Shown piece by piece: positions 33,801 through 46,485 of a DNA stretch of 64,000 nucleotides. The notes under the pieces were generated by a model. The model saw only the letters and a program-made list of their open reading frames with translations, did no database searches and was not told where the DNA came from. Numbering within the stretch: the stretch's first letter is position 1; each line of letters starts with the position of its first letter. Origin of the DNA: Vicia villosa (taxonomy: Eukaryota > Streptophyta > Magnoliopsida > Fabales > Fabaceae); contig NC_081183.1 of NCBI RefSeq assembly GCF_029867415.1, forward strand, positions 113,745,061 to 113,809,060, written 5' to 3'. The position numbers and the translations under genes were made by a program.

Positions 33801-34550
33801 TTTAACCACAACTGCAACAACCAAAAAAGGTCCAGCAAAGAGCAAAGAGGTACCAGCTTCGTAAGCTCTCAGAAGATCAGCAAATTCACCAACGCATTCA
33901 TAAAGATATCCAAGAATCATCAGGCTTAAATCCAATTTCCTGCCAAAGTTAAGCTGATTCTCCATAGCAAGATATCTTTTCGCCACCTCTAGCAATCTCG
34001 AATAGAAGACACATCTCGATAGCCAAAGCGCCAGGAAAGCAACGTGCCCTTCATTAAAAACATCATCACTATCTTTATTGTGATGTCTCGTAGTGAATAA
34101 GGTGTAAGTAGCTTTACTCTTTCCGAATTTTATAGTATCAACATCCATAAAATTGGGGTCGAAATCTTCTCCCAATGAGTGAAGCCCAGTAATAGCAGCC
34201 ACATCAAAAAGGGTTGGAGTGACCATTCCACATAAGAGATGGAAATTGTTATGAGTCGCGTCCCAGAAGTACAAAGACGCTACCAGCATAGGTTGATTAT
34301 ACTCTAGTCCAGTCTTCGACAACTGGATTAAATTGTAAATTCCTAATTATTTCTAGAATTGAGCTTTCTTCGACTCAACTTTCTCTAACCAGGAATAATA
34401 TGATTCAGGATCCTTTGCTAAAGGAATAGACCTAAATACCTTAAGGGTATTTGGCATATATTCTAATCGAACGGTTTCTTGAGCTATTAAAGCTCACGTC
34501 AAAGACGCAGCTGAATCTTTTCCTCCATTTTCAATCAAAATAAGTTTTCC
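30835..34550 (-). pseudogene. Antisense ORF with plant mobile domain, Tat-3
   Basis: This runs convergent to integrase, leaving about 180 bp between them. The N-terminal half (about 34550-33011) matches the plant mobile domain: FRSIPLAKDPESYYSWLEKV, LVASLYFWDATHNNFHLLCG, MVTPTLFDVAAITGLHSLG, YTLFTTRHH and ALWLSRCVFYS. It is followed by a low-complexity spacer (32.3-31.6 kb) and a coiled-coil tail (31575-30835; WELQIEELKQKIQAAKDR). At least five frameshifts or stops break it, including a TGA at 31024-31026 that is also in the second copy. Antisense extra ORFs downstream of pol are known in Tat-lineage elements; the function is unknown. Confidence 0.75.
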
Positions 34551-35760
34551 CTTATAGAGGTCTTGTTCTTTATGTCTATAAATGGATAATCCAAGTGTTT
34601 AAATTTCCGTTAGTGAGTATCCTCTTATGCTCTAAAAGAGGATGTTGTGTCAATTTGTGTCATAGCTTAGTTCTCAATTTGAGGGGGAGCATTTAGTATT
34701 TTCTTCCTCATGTGCACCATGGGCTCAATTTTCTCCTTCTCTATGAAGATGATATCTGTGATGTTATGTTTCCTATGCTATAGTGAGTTCTCCTTCAATA
34801 AAGCCTTTGTCTTATTATGGCTAAAAAGGGGGAGAAGTGGTTATGTTATGTTATCTCTGAAGAGCAACTTTTAAGGGGGAGAAACTGTGTGTGATCTGTG
34901 GGATCCTTAAAAGAGAGAGAGAATATTGGAGTTGGACCTTCCAAAAAGATGTCCTAGTATGATGTTTCAACATCATAAAAGAAGACTGAAGACTGTCACT
35001 TCTAAAGTTTGAAATATCATAAACAATAACTACTGAAGACTTCTAAATTGCTGCTACTGAATTGTAGTGTTTAAACCCTTATATTTTTTATGCTTCTGTA
35101 ATAAAAAGGTTATGTAAATTAGTTTTAGCCAAAATAAGCCAAAGGGGGAGATTGTTAGTGCTTTTAAGGATTGACTTTATGTTTGGTAAAACTAATTTAG
35201 CAGCAATAGGATAAATAGAAATATAACTTGTAAGAGAAAACAGGTGGAAGTTCTATTTAATGAAGAAATATGTTGTGTTGAAATGTTTCAACATCTGGAA
35301 CAACATGTCGAAGAAGATGTCATGACATCGTATTTGTGCTGACAGTTTGGATGTCGAAGAAGATGTCGTGACATCGTATTTGAGCTGACAGTTTGGATTC
35401 TTTTATAGCAGAAATAGAATATTCCTAAAACATTGAATCCTATGTGGAGCTATATTTAAGGAGAATATTTAGGAAACTAAATGTGGAAAGATTTTATAGG
35501 AGAATCTGTTGCAAAAGTGTAACAACTTATTGTTGTTACTTGGAGCATATTTTATGGAGATATTTGTGGAGAATATCTTGGAGCTTATATTGTGGAGCAA
35601 TTTTAGCAACAGATTGTTATGTCAGTTTATTAGGATTTAAAGGTCAAAAGAATCAAGACAAAATATTGAAGATTGTGTAGTTTCTAATTGTGGAGACAAT
35701 TTAAGAAACCTATGATTAAAGACCTTTATTTTAACAGAAGATTTCTGCTTATTTGTAACA
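34551..35760 (+). mobile_element. 3' end of a copia element with LTR
   Basis: About 600 bp of non-coding 3' region are followed by a polypurine tract AAAGGGGGAGAT (35141-35152) and a 608-bp LTR (35153-35760) that starts TGTTAGTG and ends GTAACA. Three more polypurine-like sites precede it (34681-34690, 34823-34835, 34873-34882). The upstream part of the element is missing. The LTR abuts Ogre-2 protease sequence of the second duplicate at 35761, so this is also the duplication junction zone. Confidence 0.7.
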
Positions 35761-35762
35761 GC

Positions 35763-37107
35763 AAGGACGCCCCAGTAGGCATGTGTAAGCTTGCTCTATC
35801 TCCATCACTTGGAAGTTGATACAGAAGGTATAAGGACCAACTACAACCGGTAGGTCTACTTCTCCAAACACTGGACTCTGTGATCCATCGAAGGCTTTGA
35901 CCACTAGACGGCTTGGTCTGACAACAAGACCTTCCAGGGCTATCTTTTCGAGGGTTTCTTTTGGCATCACATTTAGTGACGAACCTGTATCAATCAGAAC
36001 CCTATATAGATGAGATTTCCCGCATTGTATAGAGATGTGCAAGGCTTTGTTGTGCGCTTTTCCTTGCGGAGGTAACTCATGGTCACTAAACCCCAGACAT
36101 GCCCCAGCGGTGAGATTAGCCACTATCCCATCAAATTGATTTACAATGATGTCCTTAGTTATGTGGGCGGCGTTTAGAATCTTCATCAAGGCGTCTCGAT
36201 GCTTCTCGGAGTTTACTAGTAGTGATAGGAGTGATATTTTGGATGGCGTCTGTTGTAACTGATCTACCACCCTATAATCACTTTTCTTGATCAAAGCTAA
36301 AAATTCCTCGACATCCTTATTAGTGACTTATTTATCCTTAGGAGTCTTAACATTTGATCCTACCGCAGCTTGATCACTTGTTTGTGTCGAGTTTTCATTA
36401 GGCTTTGGTTGTGCCTGCGCAGTTTTGAATATGCGACCACTACGGGTCATGCCTCCAGGTCCCAAGATATTTGACACTGAAGTATTAGCACCGGAATTGT
36501 ATTCCCAGGGCACTGTTTTCATTTTGTCTAGAGGATATGGAGCTCTATTCTTGTTGGTTGGGATCACCTTAGTATGCTCTTGTGCAGGTATCCACAACGG
36601 TGGTTTAGAGCATGGGATAATTAATGGCTTCCTTGTCCCTTGGCTAGGTATCACCAATGGCTCGTTTCTATCCACCATAGCTACATATTCCTCCTCAGAG
36701 TGTTCCTTTAGTTGAATCAACCCTTGATCCATGAGCCTTTGCAGAGTGTCTTTAAAAGCTTCTTTATGTTCTAAGATGAACCCCTTTATAAGTAGATACC
36801 TCTTAAGTGCATCTATGGGGGAACTTCTTTGTTGAACCAACTCTTGCTTGGTAACGACCTCTATTGCATTGACTACCCCATCATGGTGAGGCATAGGATT
36901 CGTCTTCACGTTGGGTTTATCAAAGGCAATTTCCCATGACTCTATTAGATCCTGAACTTTATGCCTGAAGGCCCTACATTTTTCCAATGTGTGTCCAGGG
37001 GAATTAGCATGGTATTCATACCTTTCATTGGCATTGTATCTGGGTAGAACCTTCCCTGGAAGAGGAGGTGCCAATGGTTTGATCTCTACCAATGACTCGC
37101 TTATCAA
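35763..37107 (-). pseudogene. Ogre-2 protease region, second duplicate
   Basis: Two frames cover the region. The first (37107-36328) includes the gag zinc-knuckle area (EYHANSPGHTLEKCRAFRHK, with Tyr where the first Cys is expected) and the spacer WEYNSGANTSVSNILGPGG. The second (36294-35763) holds protease with LIDTGSSLNVMP and ends at LLGRP, exactly where the copia LTR begins. It is less damaged than the first duplicate: GAG is kept where the other has TAG. Confidence 0.75.
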
Positions 37108-38446
37108 GTATTTAGTATTTCGCTCTTGGATGTAGGCAAAGGATCAAATTTCCTTTGAGGGCCTTGAAACCTGTTCTGCTGTTGTGGAAATGACATAGTA
37201 GGTCTAGGTTCTTGATGCACTACAACATTGGTCTCCCCTTCCTTGTTCTTTGCGAAGGTTGGGGTGGGCCTCTTTGAGGGATAAGAACCTGAGGATGCCC
37301 CTTGTATCTTTCCGTTCTTAATCCCATTTTCAATCCTTTCACCAATAACCACCAAATCCGAGAATCCTGAAGATACGCTTCCGACCATCTTATCGTAGTA
37401 TGGTCCTTGCAAGGTGCCCATAAACATGTCTACCAGTTCTTTCTCCAGCAAGGGAGGTTGGACTCGAGAAGCCATCTCTCACAATCTTTGTGCATACTCC
37501 TTGAATGCTTCATCCTTCTTCTGTGATAGATTTTGTAGTTGCAACCGGTTGGGCGCCATATCCAAGTTGTACTTATATTGCTTTAAGAATTTATTAGAAG
37601 GTCATTCCAGCTTCGGATATAGGACTTTTCCAACTGCATGTACCAATCAACAGACGCTCCACTTAAGCTATCTTGGAAGAACTGTATCATCAGCTTTTGG
37701 TCATGGGCGTAGACAGTCATTTTTCGTACATACATGCGTAAGTGATTTCTCGGGCATGTGAGTCCTTTGTATTTTTCAAAGTTAGGAACCTTAAACTTAT
37801 GTGGGATGGTCAAGTCTGGGACCAAGCTCATTTCGAAGGTATCCACATCAAAGGCATCGTACTCTTCTAATGCCTTTAGCCTTTCTTCTAATGCCTTAAT
37901 TTGTCCACTGTCCTTAGAATCTTCTCCAGAGTTAGGGGAAGTTTGCTTGTGTGGAGGCACCTGGATTATATTATCAACATCGCCATACTGCAGATCCAAG
38001 TAATCATCCTCTTTAGGAGGATTATTGGCAGGAATGCAAACTCTGCGGGATACCCCTTCCTTCAGCGCAATAGGGATGAATCCTTCCTGAGAAGTCTCTC
38101 CTTCCTCATGGGATCGGATGACTCTTTTGGAAGAGCGGGCATTCATTCTGTGAGAATCAATACTTGGAATGTATCCTAACAGCGGGTTACCATCATCTTG
38201 TATATCCTCGGACTGATCTTGAGTTTCCTTACCCTTTTCTTGTTTATCCATGAATTCCTTCATGAAACTCAGCATTTGGGTCATCCCTCCCTTAATTTCC
38301 TCCACAGTACCCTTCAGTTGGGTCACTTCTTCACGAGGGGCGGCTTGATTATGCTCTAGTTGTTCCTTTGCTTTCTTTCTTTGAGACCTAGTTTGGTATG
38401 GCGATATGGTTGCTTGGTTATCTTCTCCAATGACGTGATCGGAGAT
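37104..38446 (-). pseudogene. Ogre-2 gag, second duplicate
   Basis: The two pieces (38446-37583 and about 37550-37104) carry the same Gag core motifs and the same frameshift (near 37580) as the first duplicate. The N-terminal start codon is missing in the same way. Differences from the first copy are scattered substitutions such as VEEYDV to LEEYDA. Confidence 0.75.
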
Positions 38447-38526
38447 AAAGACAATTTCCTCCTTTTAATGTTTTTTTAAAAAACGATTTGAAATGATATG
38501 CATGTCATGAATGCGATGTTTATGTT

Positions 38527-38608
38527 CATGTCTTATCCACATTTATTATTATTTATTTTATTTATTTTTTTTAAAACCCTTTTTTTTTATTCCCGTGGAT
38601 AAGACATG
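38527..38608 (-). other. Leader hairpin, second duplicate
   Basis: The 14-bp stem is identical to that at 23701-23792. The loop is 54 nt instead of 64 nt, so the T-rich run on the plus strand has changed while the stem has not. Confidence 0.6.
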
Positions 38609-38756
38609 ATGAAGAAATGCACATGATGAATGATGAATGCAACCAATTATATGATATAAAATAATAAAAGCATATAATTAAACACATAAGCACATAAGCC
38701 CTAAGTTCTTAGGTTCGACGCAACGGTTTAGGAAGTCTACCTTTCCCATTGGTATG

Positions 38757-41700
38757 TGTAGCAACCTGCCCTAAAAATTAAAGATTAGAGTCGCCACCTA
38801 TTCTACCAAGGCAAATAGGAAACCTCGCGCAGTTAAGAGATCAGGGTAAGATACTATATTCAGGTCGAGGGAAGGTGTTAGGCACCCTCAACCCTTTCCT
38901 ATGGTTTGCATTATAGGATTAATATAAAGAAAGGTGACAGAAAGTTATAGGGTAAAATGGCAAAGATTATCATAATTAAAGGTTTGTAATTCAAAGAAAT
39001 AAAAAAAACGGGACAAGGGTTGTACGCCTTGTTGCCAAGTGCCTACGTACCTCCTTATGGAGGATCAGAGTCTACGTAGTTCGGGGAAGGGTTGTACGCC
39101 TTAGGATTTGAATTTGATCTGATATGGTTGAAAGTTACTTCAAAGGCTTTTGAAATAGCCTATGATAAGTTAGGAATTGGAAAAGGTTTGTTTTGGAAAT
39201 GTTTTAGGCTTTGGGCGTACAACCCTGATTTTAATTTGTACTATTAACCGCAATAATCGATTGATTCAATTACCATAGTTAACAGATTAGTAGTTGTATC
39301 GTTACCAATTTTAATCAATTGATTTAATTATCACTAATAACGAATAATAGTATTTTTTAACAATTTTTATGAATTAATTTGCATCATTACCCCTCGTAAT
39401 CAATTGATTCGATTAAAAAGAATAATGAATTGAGGTATGGAAAATAAATAAGTTAATCATCGCAACTAATAAAATAGTTGAAACCATTTAACCAAATCGA
39501 AATTAATTACATTTTAATTAAATAATATTTTAATTAAAATTATTATTGACCATAGCGATTAATCGATTTAATCGGAACGAACAACAAATTATGATTTTTA
39601 ATATTAATATTATATATTAATTTTATTTATAAAAAATAATTATTGTTATATAAATAAATATATATAAAAGATTTAATCAAAATAAATATATTAATTAAAA
39701 TAATTTTTAGTTTATTGAGATTATGATTCAATGAGGTTGGATAAAGGGGTTCATGTTATGGGCATCAGTTCTGGGCTATTGGATTAGGTTGAGTGGAGAA
39801 TCAAGGGTGAGATATTGAGGGTTTATGGTGGGACCTATGGCAGTGGGCGCATGGAATCAGAGAACAAATTTGAGAAAAATAATATGAAAGGGCCAGGGAT
39901 CGAACCCTGGACCCTTGGGTGACCAACACACACATGTGCCAACGCATCCAGAAGCGCTTCGTGTTAAACGAACGCATTCAATTAATTATATATAAAAAAA
40001 ACAACGAAAACCTAATAAAACGCGCGCGAATTTTTAAACTGGCGAACCAGATGGGGACACCTCATCATCTTCCCCACCAGACCTGTGTTTTTTCTGGGAA
40101 TTAGCTACGAATTGGCTATGGTTTTCGCTCGTAGCAAGCTTACCTGAAAAATAGCGAACAACCCATACATACATATAAATTTTTCGCACCTGTCCTATTC
40201 CTCTCGTCTGAATCATACGAATTCAACCACACCTTTATTATGACCTAATTTTACCTCTAAATAAAAACCCCAATTCACAACCCTAGGACTCGAAACGGCC
40301 TCTAATGGCAAAACGAGATTAAGGCACGTAAACTCAAAACAAACAACCCAGAAACGTTCATGGCATCAAGATAAACCTAAATATGCAGTTAGATTTCAAT
40401 GAGAGTGCATGAATTGTTCAGATCGACCAAGTTTTCAGAGCGACTTACTTGAGTTAAATGGAGGATATTCTGGGGGTGTTGATGCTATGCTAATATCCAA
40501 TCACCTTCAGAATGCCACGAGCAAGCTATTGCAACCTTGGAATCTTGTTAAAACCTCTGAATTCTTGCAAACCGAGTTTGGATTTCTTTGTGTATTTTCG
40601 AGCTCTTGCAAATATGCTTCTGGACAGAAATCCCAACCCTTATTCGTGTGCACACCTTCAACTATTTATAGACTTGCATTAGGTTAAGAAATTGAGGCCC
40701 AATGATCATTAAATCCAACCTTGCCAAGTTTCACAAATTTGATTTTATTCTTGATTCAAAAGTTTCTATTCTTGGCTAATATTGTATCAATCTCCTCCAA
40801 TCCATTTATGCACGAAAATTATATTATATTTGGTCATAAATACTGATTGGAATCAATCCATATGCACCTTTTAACAAAAATATTTAATTTTCCATTAATT
40901 AAACCATTTTAAATCATTTTTTAAATGAAATAAAATTATATGAAAATAAATAAAAGGTTAAAACTCGTGGCATATGGTTTGGATAACTTATGGACCAAGT
41001 TTGAGTCATAAAATATAGGCCCACTTGCAAGAAATCCAATTTGAACCTCCTTTATTTCACATGTTATCCTCTAAAATTACCCAACTTTGACTAAGCATAT
41101 CTCACTCAATTTTTAAGCTATGAAAGAGTTCTAGGACTTTTTGGAAACCTAAAGATGTCCTCTATAAGACACTTTGGAACATATTTTTCATTTGGAGCTT
41201 TTATCTTGATCATATCCCCTTTGACAAAAAACTGCTTTTGACTTGATGTTTGAAAAGGACTTGTAATGTTTTGTATCATATCTCCCAAATGAAGCATTTC
41301 TAGCCTTGGCTTGTGAGAGACAAAGTTGTAGAGAATCCAATTTCCTTAAAAATAGGCTTTGAGTGGGTAATTTTTGATGTTCCATGTGAAAGTTATGGCC
41401 AGTCAAAGTTGAGTTGACTTTCTCCTAGAGAAACCCTAATTTGAACCTTTTTGTATTTGTTCATCTCTGAGTTTCTACTGATAAATCATGATCAAACTTT
41501 GATCAAATGATGGATATAGACCTTTATACTTGATGTTTGACCAAAGATCAAAGGTCTGGACCATGCTTTGATTGTAGTTGACTTTTAGGTTTGGATCAGT
41601 TGACTGTGGATCTTGGAATTGTTTGAGCAGGTAACCTTTGGAGTTGGGTCTTGATCTTTGCCATAGAACTATCTTATATCATCATGGACCATAGAGACTT

Positions 41701-41849
41701 GATTAAGAACCTTGCCTTATTGATTTCCTCAAGAGAACCTCAAACCCTAGCTTCAGGAGGCTCTTGACTAAGGTAGTGTTGTTTAGATAGAACCCTAATC
41801 TTTGAATCATTGTAGATGGAATGAAGGAGGAAAATTTTGGGGTATGACA
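38757..41849 (-). mobile_element. Solo LTR 2 (Ogre/Tat type) with GTATG target duplication
   Basis: The plus strand starts TGTAGCAACCTGCCC and ends GGGGTATGACA, 3093 bp. It is flanked by GTATG at 38752-38756 and 41850-41854. The empty site is seen in the first duplicate, where CCCATTGGTATGTTCTAAAAG runs uninterrupted near 23930-23946. No internal region remains. It shares the ATGTCCTCTA.. and ..TGTAATGTTTT.. blocks with solo LTR 1 and carries a tRNA-like relic at 39897-39941. It contains no genes. Confidence 0.95.
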
Positions 41850-41854
41850 GTATG

Positions 41855-42379
41855 TTCTAAAAGGTCTCATGGGGCCGTTCGTAGCCTCCGAGACTTTTTG
41901 TCTCTTTGGATTTTAGAACAACTCATTTGCCCATGATGTTCGAGTTTTAAGGGTAGGTTCCCAGAGAGATCAGCTAAATACCCAGTCCTGCCCTCAACAA
42001 AGTCAAGCCTCGTTTTGGACATTTCCGAATATTCAACTCTCTGAGTGGAATTATCATTAAGACTCGTAGGCGATGCAAGTCTCCTCTGGTCTTAAAGATA
42101 ATTCCAACACTTATGTTTTAACAGCAATTTATATATAACCCAAAAATGCAATAAAAAACAAATATTCAATTAAACAGATATTTATTTAAATTGCTGTAAA
42201 TAAATAAGAACTGTAAATAAATAAAGAGAAAATTAAATATTTAATGAAAAAAATAAAAACTTAAACCCTAACCCAAAATTCTAACCCTAAAAAATTAGCC
42301 AAACCCTAATAATAAACCATATACCTAACCCCTAAACCAAACCTAGGAGCATAATAATTCGCCTTTTGTTTATCCCCAA
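41855..42379 (-). other. Ogre-2 5' leader, second duplicate
   Basis: Non-coding continuation of the leader after solo LTR 2, matching 23942-24464. Two of the three exact AAACCCTAA teloboxes are kept (42263-42271, 42301-42309); the third is mutated. Confidence 0.65.
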
Positions 42380-42392
42380 CAGAATCACCAGC

Positions 42393-44133
42393 TGTAGCAA
42401 CCTGCCCTAAAAATTTTAGATTTTAGAGTCGCCACCTATTCTACCAGGGCGAATAGGAAACCCTACGAAGTTTAAAGATCTGGGTAAGTTATTATAATCA
42501 GGTCAAGGGAAGGTGTTAGGCACCCTTAACCCTTTCCTGAGGTTTTGTCTAAGGTAATGGTTTATAGCTAATAAAGAAAGGTGACAGAAAGTTAAATAGG
42601 GCAAATCTCAAACCTATTGAAATTTTAGGGAAGGGGACTCGCCTTGTTACCAAGTGCCTACGTACCTCTCTATGGGGGATCAGAGTCTATGTAGTTCGGG
42701 GTATGTTGGTGTTTTTTTAGAGGTTGTATGCATTTTATAATTTGTATGTTGAAGTGTGTTTTAAATTACCGTACGCAGTTTGGCAGTTGTCGCAGTTTTG
42801 TGTAATTCGTAGTTTGTGAAGATATTAAAAGTTTATTATATGGTATACAACCCTTTTCAATATTTTGAAATTTTATTAATCGCATTGATCAATTGATTTG
42901 ATCAACATAATTAACAAATTAGTAAAGAATTACTAATTATCGTAACCAACTGAATTGATTAAAACCTTTAGTAAATAGAACCAGTTTAAATAAATTAAAT
43001 AAATTAAAGTAAATTTGAATAATTGATTATTAATCATCATAATCAATTGATTTGATTAAAACAATTAATAAATCGACCCTAATATAAATTAGCTTGACAA
43101 AAATTAATTTTTGTCGCGAATCATCGTAATCGATTGATTCGATTAAAACAATTAACGAATTAAACCTTAAGTGTGCATGTAAAATTATATCCAATTATTA
43201 ATATCAATTTGAATATTTTTTATCCGAAGAAATATTATTAATCAACGCGACTATTAAATACAATCGAACCAAATAACAATTATTTAAAATTAATCATGTA
43301 ATTTAAAACAATTAATTATTCTTTCTTTTGACTAGAACGCATAAGGTGTATTTTTTTGTTTAATATTAATCCAGGGGGTGTTAATCTAACCCTAAGTTGA
43401 AGAACCCTGACCCTAAATTTCCATAAACCAACATCAAAACACACATGCATTCGACATAAAAACCTAAGCTAAGTGTCTCGCGTTACCTTTTATCTTGAAT
43501 TATGGATCGTGTAAGCTCCAATCTCCTTATTAATCCTCTTCTTTTTTGCTTACAGGTGTCGGCGCAAGGTTGAAGGCTTCGCGCTTCAACACCCTTCTCC
43601 GATCTCTCTTTCTCCGTCTTTTAGATTAGGGTTTCTTCTTCATCCCCTTTTCTGTAGACTTAGGTTTCTTATTTATAGCCTTAGGGTTAATTCATATTAG
43701 GAATGATTCAATTTGTTGTAAATTAGATTTGATTGTAATATATTTGATTTGTTAATAAATTGGATTTGATTTTGTTTGATGTGATTCAATCTTTGATTTG
43801 ATTTTTATAAATTAGATTTACTTTGTAATTGATTGTAATATATTTGATTTGTTGTAAATTAATTCATGAAATAAGATTTGATTTATTTTAGGTTTTGATT
43901 TAGGTTTTTAGGATTTTATTCAATTTGTAAATTAGATTGATTCTGTATTTGGACTTTTATTGTATATTTGATTCATAAGATTTGATTTTGATAATAATAA
44001 TGATTAATAGAAGGTTTTTTTTATAAGAGATTTGGTTTAACAATACAAATGTTAAACCCCATAACTCCTAATTTTGATACCCTCAATAAATTAATAGACG
44101 TGAATCGTATCGGGTAAATTTTGGGGTATGGCA
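42393..44133 (-). mobile_element. 5' LTR of Ogre-2, second duplicate
   Basis: A 1741-bp counterpart of 24478-26211, preceded by the primer site at 42380-42390. It differs by scattered substitutions and a small duplication of TAAATAAAT near 43000. It contains no genes. Confidence 0.75.
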
Positions 44134-44867
44134 CATAGTAACTGGTATTGGAAAAACATGGAAATTTATGATGATAATTTCAATAGACCGATTCTTACGA
44201 GAAGTCAAGTGCAGTATAGAGTAAATGATTATTACTCTAATATTAAAAGCAAGCAGGTTACAGTGGGTAAGGACTATACGTCGACAAAGATCAAGTGGCA
44301 ACCTCCAAATAGATGCTGGGTGAAATTAAATTCGGATGGAGCTAACAGTTATGGTTATGTGGCGGGCTGCGGAGGAATTATCAGGGATGATCGTGGAGGT
44401 TGCAAGGGAGGGTTCCCAAAATTTTTAGGCAACTGCAGTACTGAGAAAGCTGAGCTTTGGGGAATCTTTGCAGGGTTATCTCTTGCGAAGGATTTGGGTT
44501 GCAATAAAGTTGAGGTAAACACGGATTTTATCAAAGCTATAGAAATGATAAAATCCGGTAAAGACATGAACATGGATAAAATCCGGTAAATCCGGTAAAG
44601 GTGAGCTTTAGTGAAGCAAATCATGGAATTGATGAGATGGTTTAAAGATATTAAGCTAGTTCACACCTTCAGAGAAGCGAACCGTTGTGTGGACGCCTTA
44701 GCTAAGTTTGGAGTAACGAGTGGAAATTTTTCTTTATTTGAGCATGAGGTTCCAACATTTATAAAAAATCTTTTAGAAACAAATTGGCTAGGCACCTCCA
44801 TTGTTAGGAGAACTTTGTTGTAGTTTTGTTTTCTCTCGGGCGTTTCGCCCTCTCTATCCAAAAAAAA
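44134..44867 (+). pseudogene. LINE RNase H fragment, second duplicate (frameshifted)
   Basis: Copy of 26212-26930. A small local duplication around ATAAAATCCGGTAAA (44576-44600) breaks the frame in two (44128-44589 and 44611-44823). The poly(A) is shortened to about 8 A (44860-44867). The 3' hairpin reads GGGCGTTTCGCCC, a perfect 5-bp stem here. Confidence 0.75.
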
Positions 44868-46485
44868 TTGGGTCCTGCTAACATGTGTTTTAAAGACACA
44901 TGATAAGGACATTATAATTAGAAAAAATTAAATTTAATTAAGGGTAATAAAATCATGTTTAAAGCATTTTAACGTCTATGATTAAACTTCTCCAAGACTC
45001 TTTTGTGTAAGTTCTTTTCTTCAACGACTCTTTTTTGTTTCTCTATATAAGGAGATGAAGACTTGAAGAAAAATTACGAATCTTTGACAATCAAAATAGT
45101 TTTTATCCTGTCAAATAGAAAAGCACAAGTTTAACTTATAATTTCTTAACATTTGTATATTCTAGAAATTATTAAGTCTTAAGAGTCTTATTGAATTGTT
45201 TATTTTTTACCTCTGATTGTATATCAACTCTGATTGTATATCAACTGTAACATCCAGACTATCTTTCATCTAATTAGGATAGATTGTTATAAGCCTCTTA
45301 CTTTTGTACTTGTGTGTTTAAGCATTGAAAATCTCTAGTTTGTATGCTTGAGCAATTAAAATCATAAGTGATTATGGTGAAAGTCCTTGGAAGTGCTAGA
45401 GGACTGGACTACTCTCATTTTGTGGGAGGGACCAAGAAAAATTGCTTATGTATCTCTTTTGTTAATTCTCTAATTCTGAACTTGTTTTATCCGCTGCAAA
45501 CAACCAGATTCCAGCCCTTGTGTTCATAATCTGATAATAGTGTATTACAAAAGAAAGAAATAAAAAGCTAACATAATTCAACCCTGTAAGAATAAGATTT
45601 GGTTATGTATATGGCCTTATATTTTGATGATAACATTACATGATATTAGTATTCTAATAGTTTCTGTCTAGTGTGCAGCTTTTGCTAACAGGTTTTGACT
45701 TTGAAGAAAAGGTGTGTGACATCATCAGGTTATAAACTAAACACACTCTGGCTCTGGAAGAAACCAGTGGGTGTTTACAAAGACGTTGTCAAGTTCTAAA
45801 ATTCTTCTTAAACAACAGTTCAAATGAACGCCAGTGATAGAGCTTCTGATTATGTCTCTTGTGGAAAAGCTTCTGTAGACTCCTTTAGTTCTAAGATTTT
45901 GTTGTCCAAGTTCTGGAGATTCTGTTTTCCAAGTTCTGGAGATTCTGTTGTCCAAATTCTTAAGATTATAAAGACAAGGTTCTGGAAGAACAAACTCTAA
46001 AGATTTTGGAGATAGAGATTTTGTTATCCAAATTCTAAAAATTCCGAAGACAAGGTTCTGGAAGAATAAGTTCTGAAGATTCTAAAGACATATATTTTGA
46101 AGACCAAATGCTGAAGACTCTAAAGATATGGTTCTGGATGAATATGTTCTAAAGACTCTAAAGATTTAGGCTCTGGAGATTTAAGTTTTGGTCCTTCTAA
46201 GCATGCTTTATTTTCAACTATCAGAAGCCTCTGAAAATTAGAAGATAAGATCAAAATTGGTTTGTATACGAGGTACATATGTTTCCACTATCCGGATAGG
46301 GTTACACAAGGACTATAATACAATATTATATAGTCGACCACTCCCTTACTGACTGTTATGGAAAATCAACTAAAATTGAGTATACCTATTCTAACCTTCA
46401 ACAAAATTCTTTTTGGCTATGTAAAACTTACGCTGAAGTGTTGCTCTATTTTCTATGATATATTTTTTGTAAAGTTTTATAAAAG
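44868..46485 (+). other. LTR remnants, second duplicate
   Basis: Counterpart of 26931-28446: the unassigned LTR-like part, then the copia LTR fragment from 45585. It contains extra tandem units of the TTCTGGAGATTCTGTT and CAAGGTTCTGGAAGAA type between about 45920 and 46050. No genes are present. Confidence 0.5.

Noticed and set aside
39897..39941. tRNA gene in solo LTR 2
   Set aside because: Only A-box-like and B-box-like motifs are seen; no acceptor or anticodon stem can be drawn.
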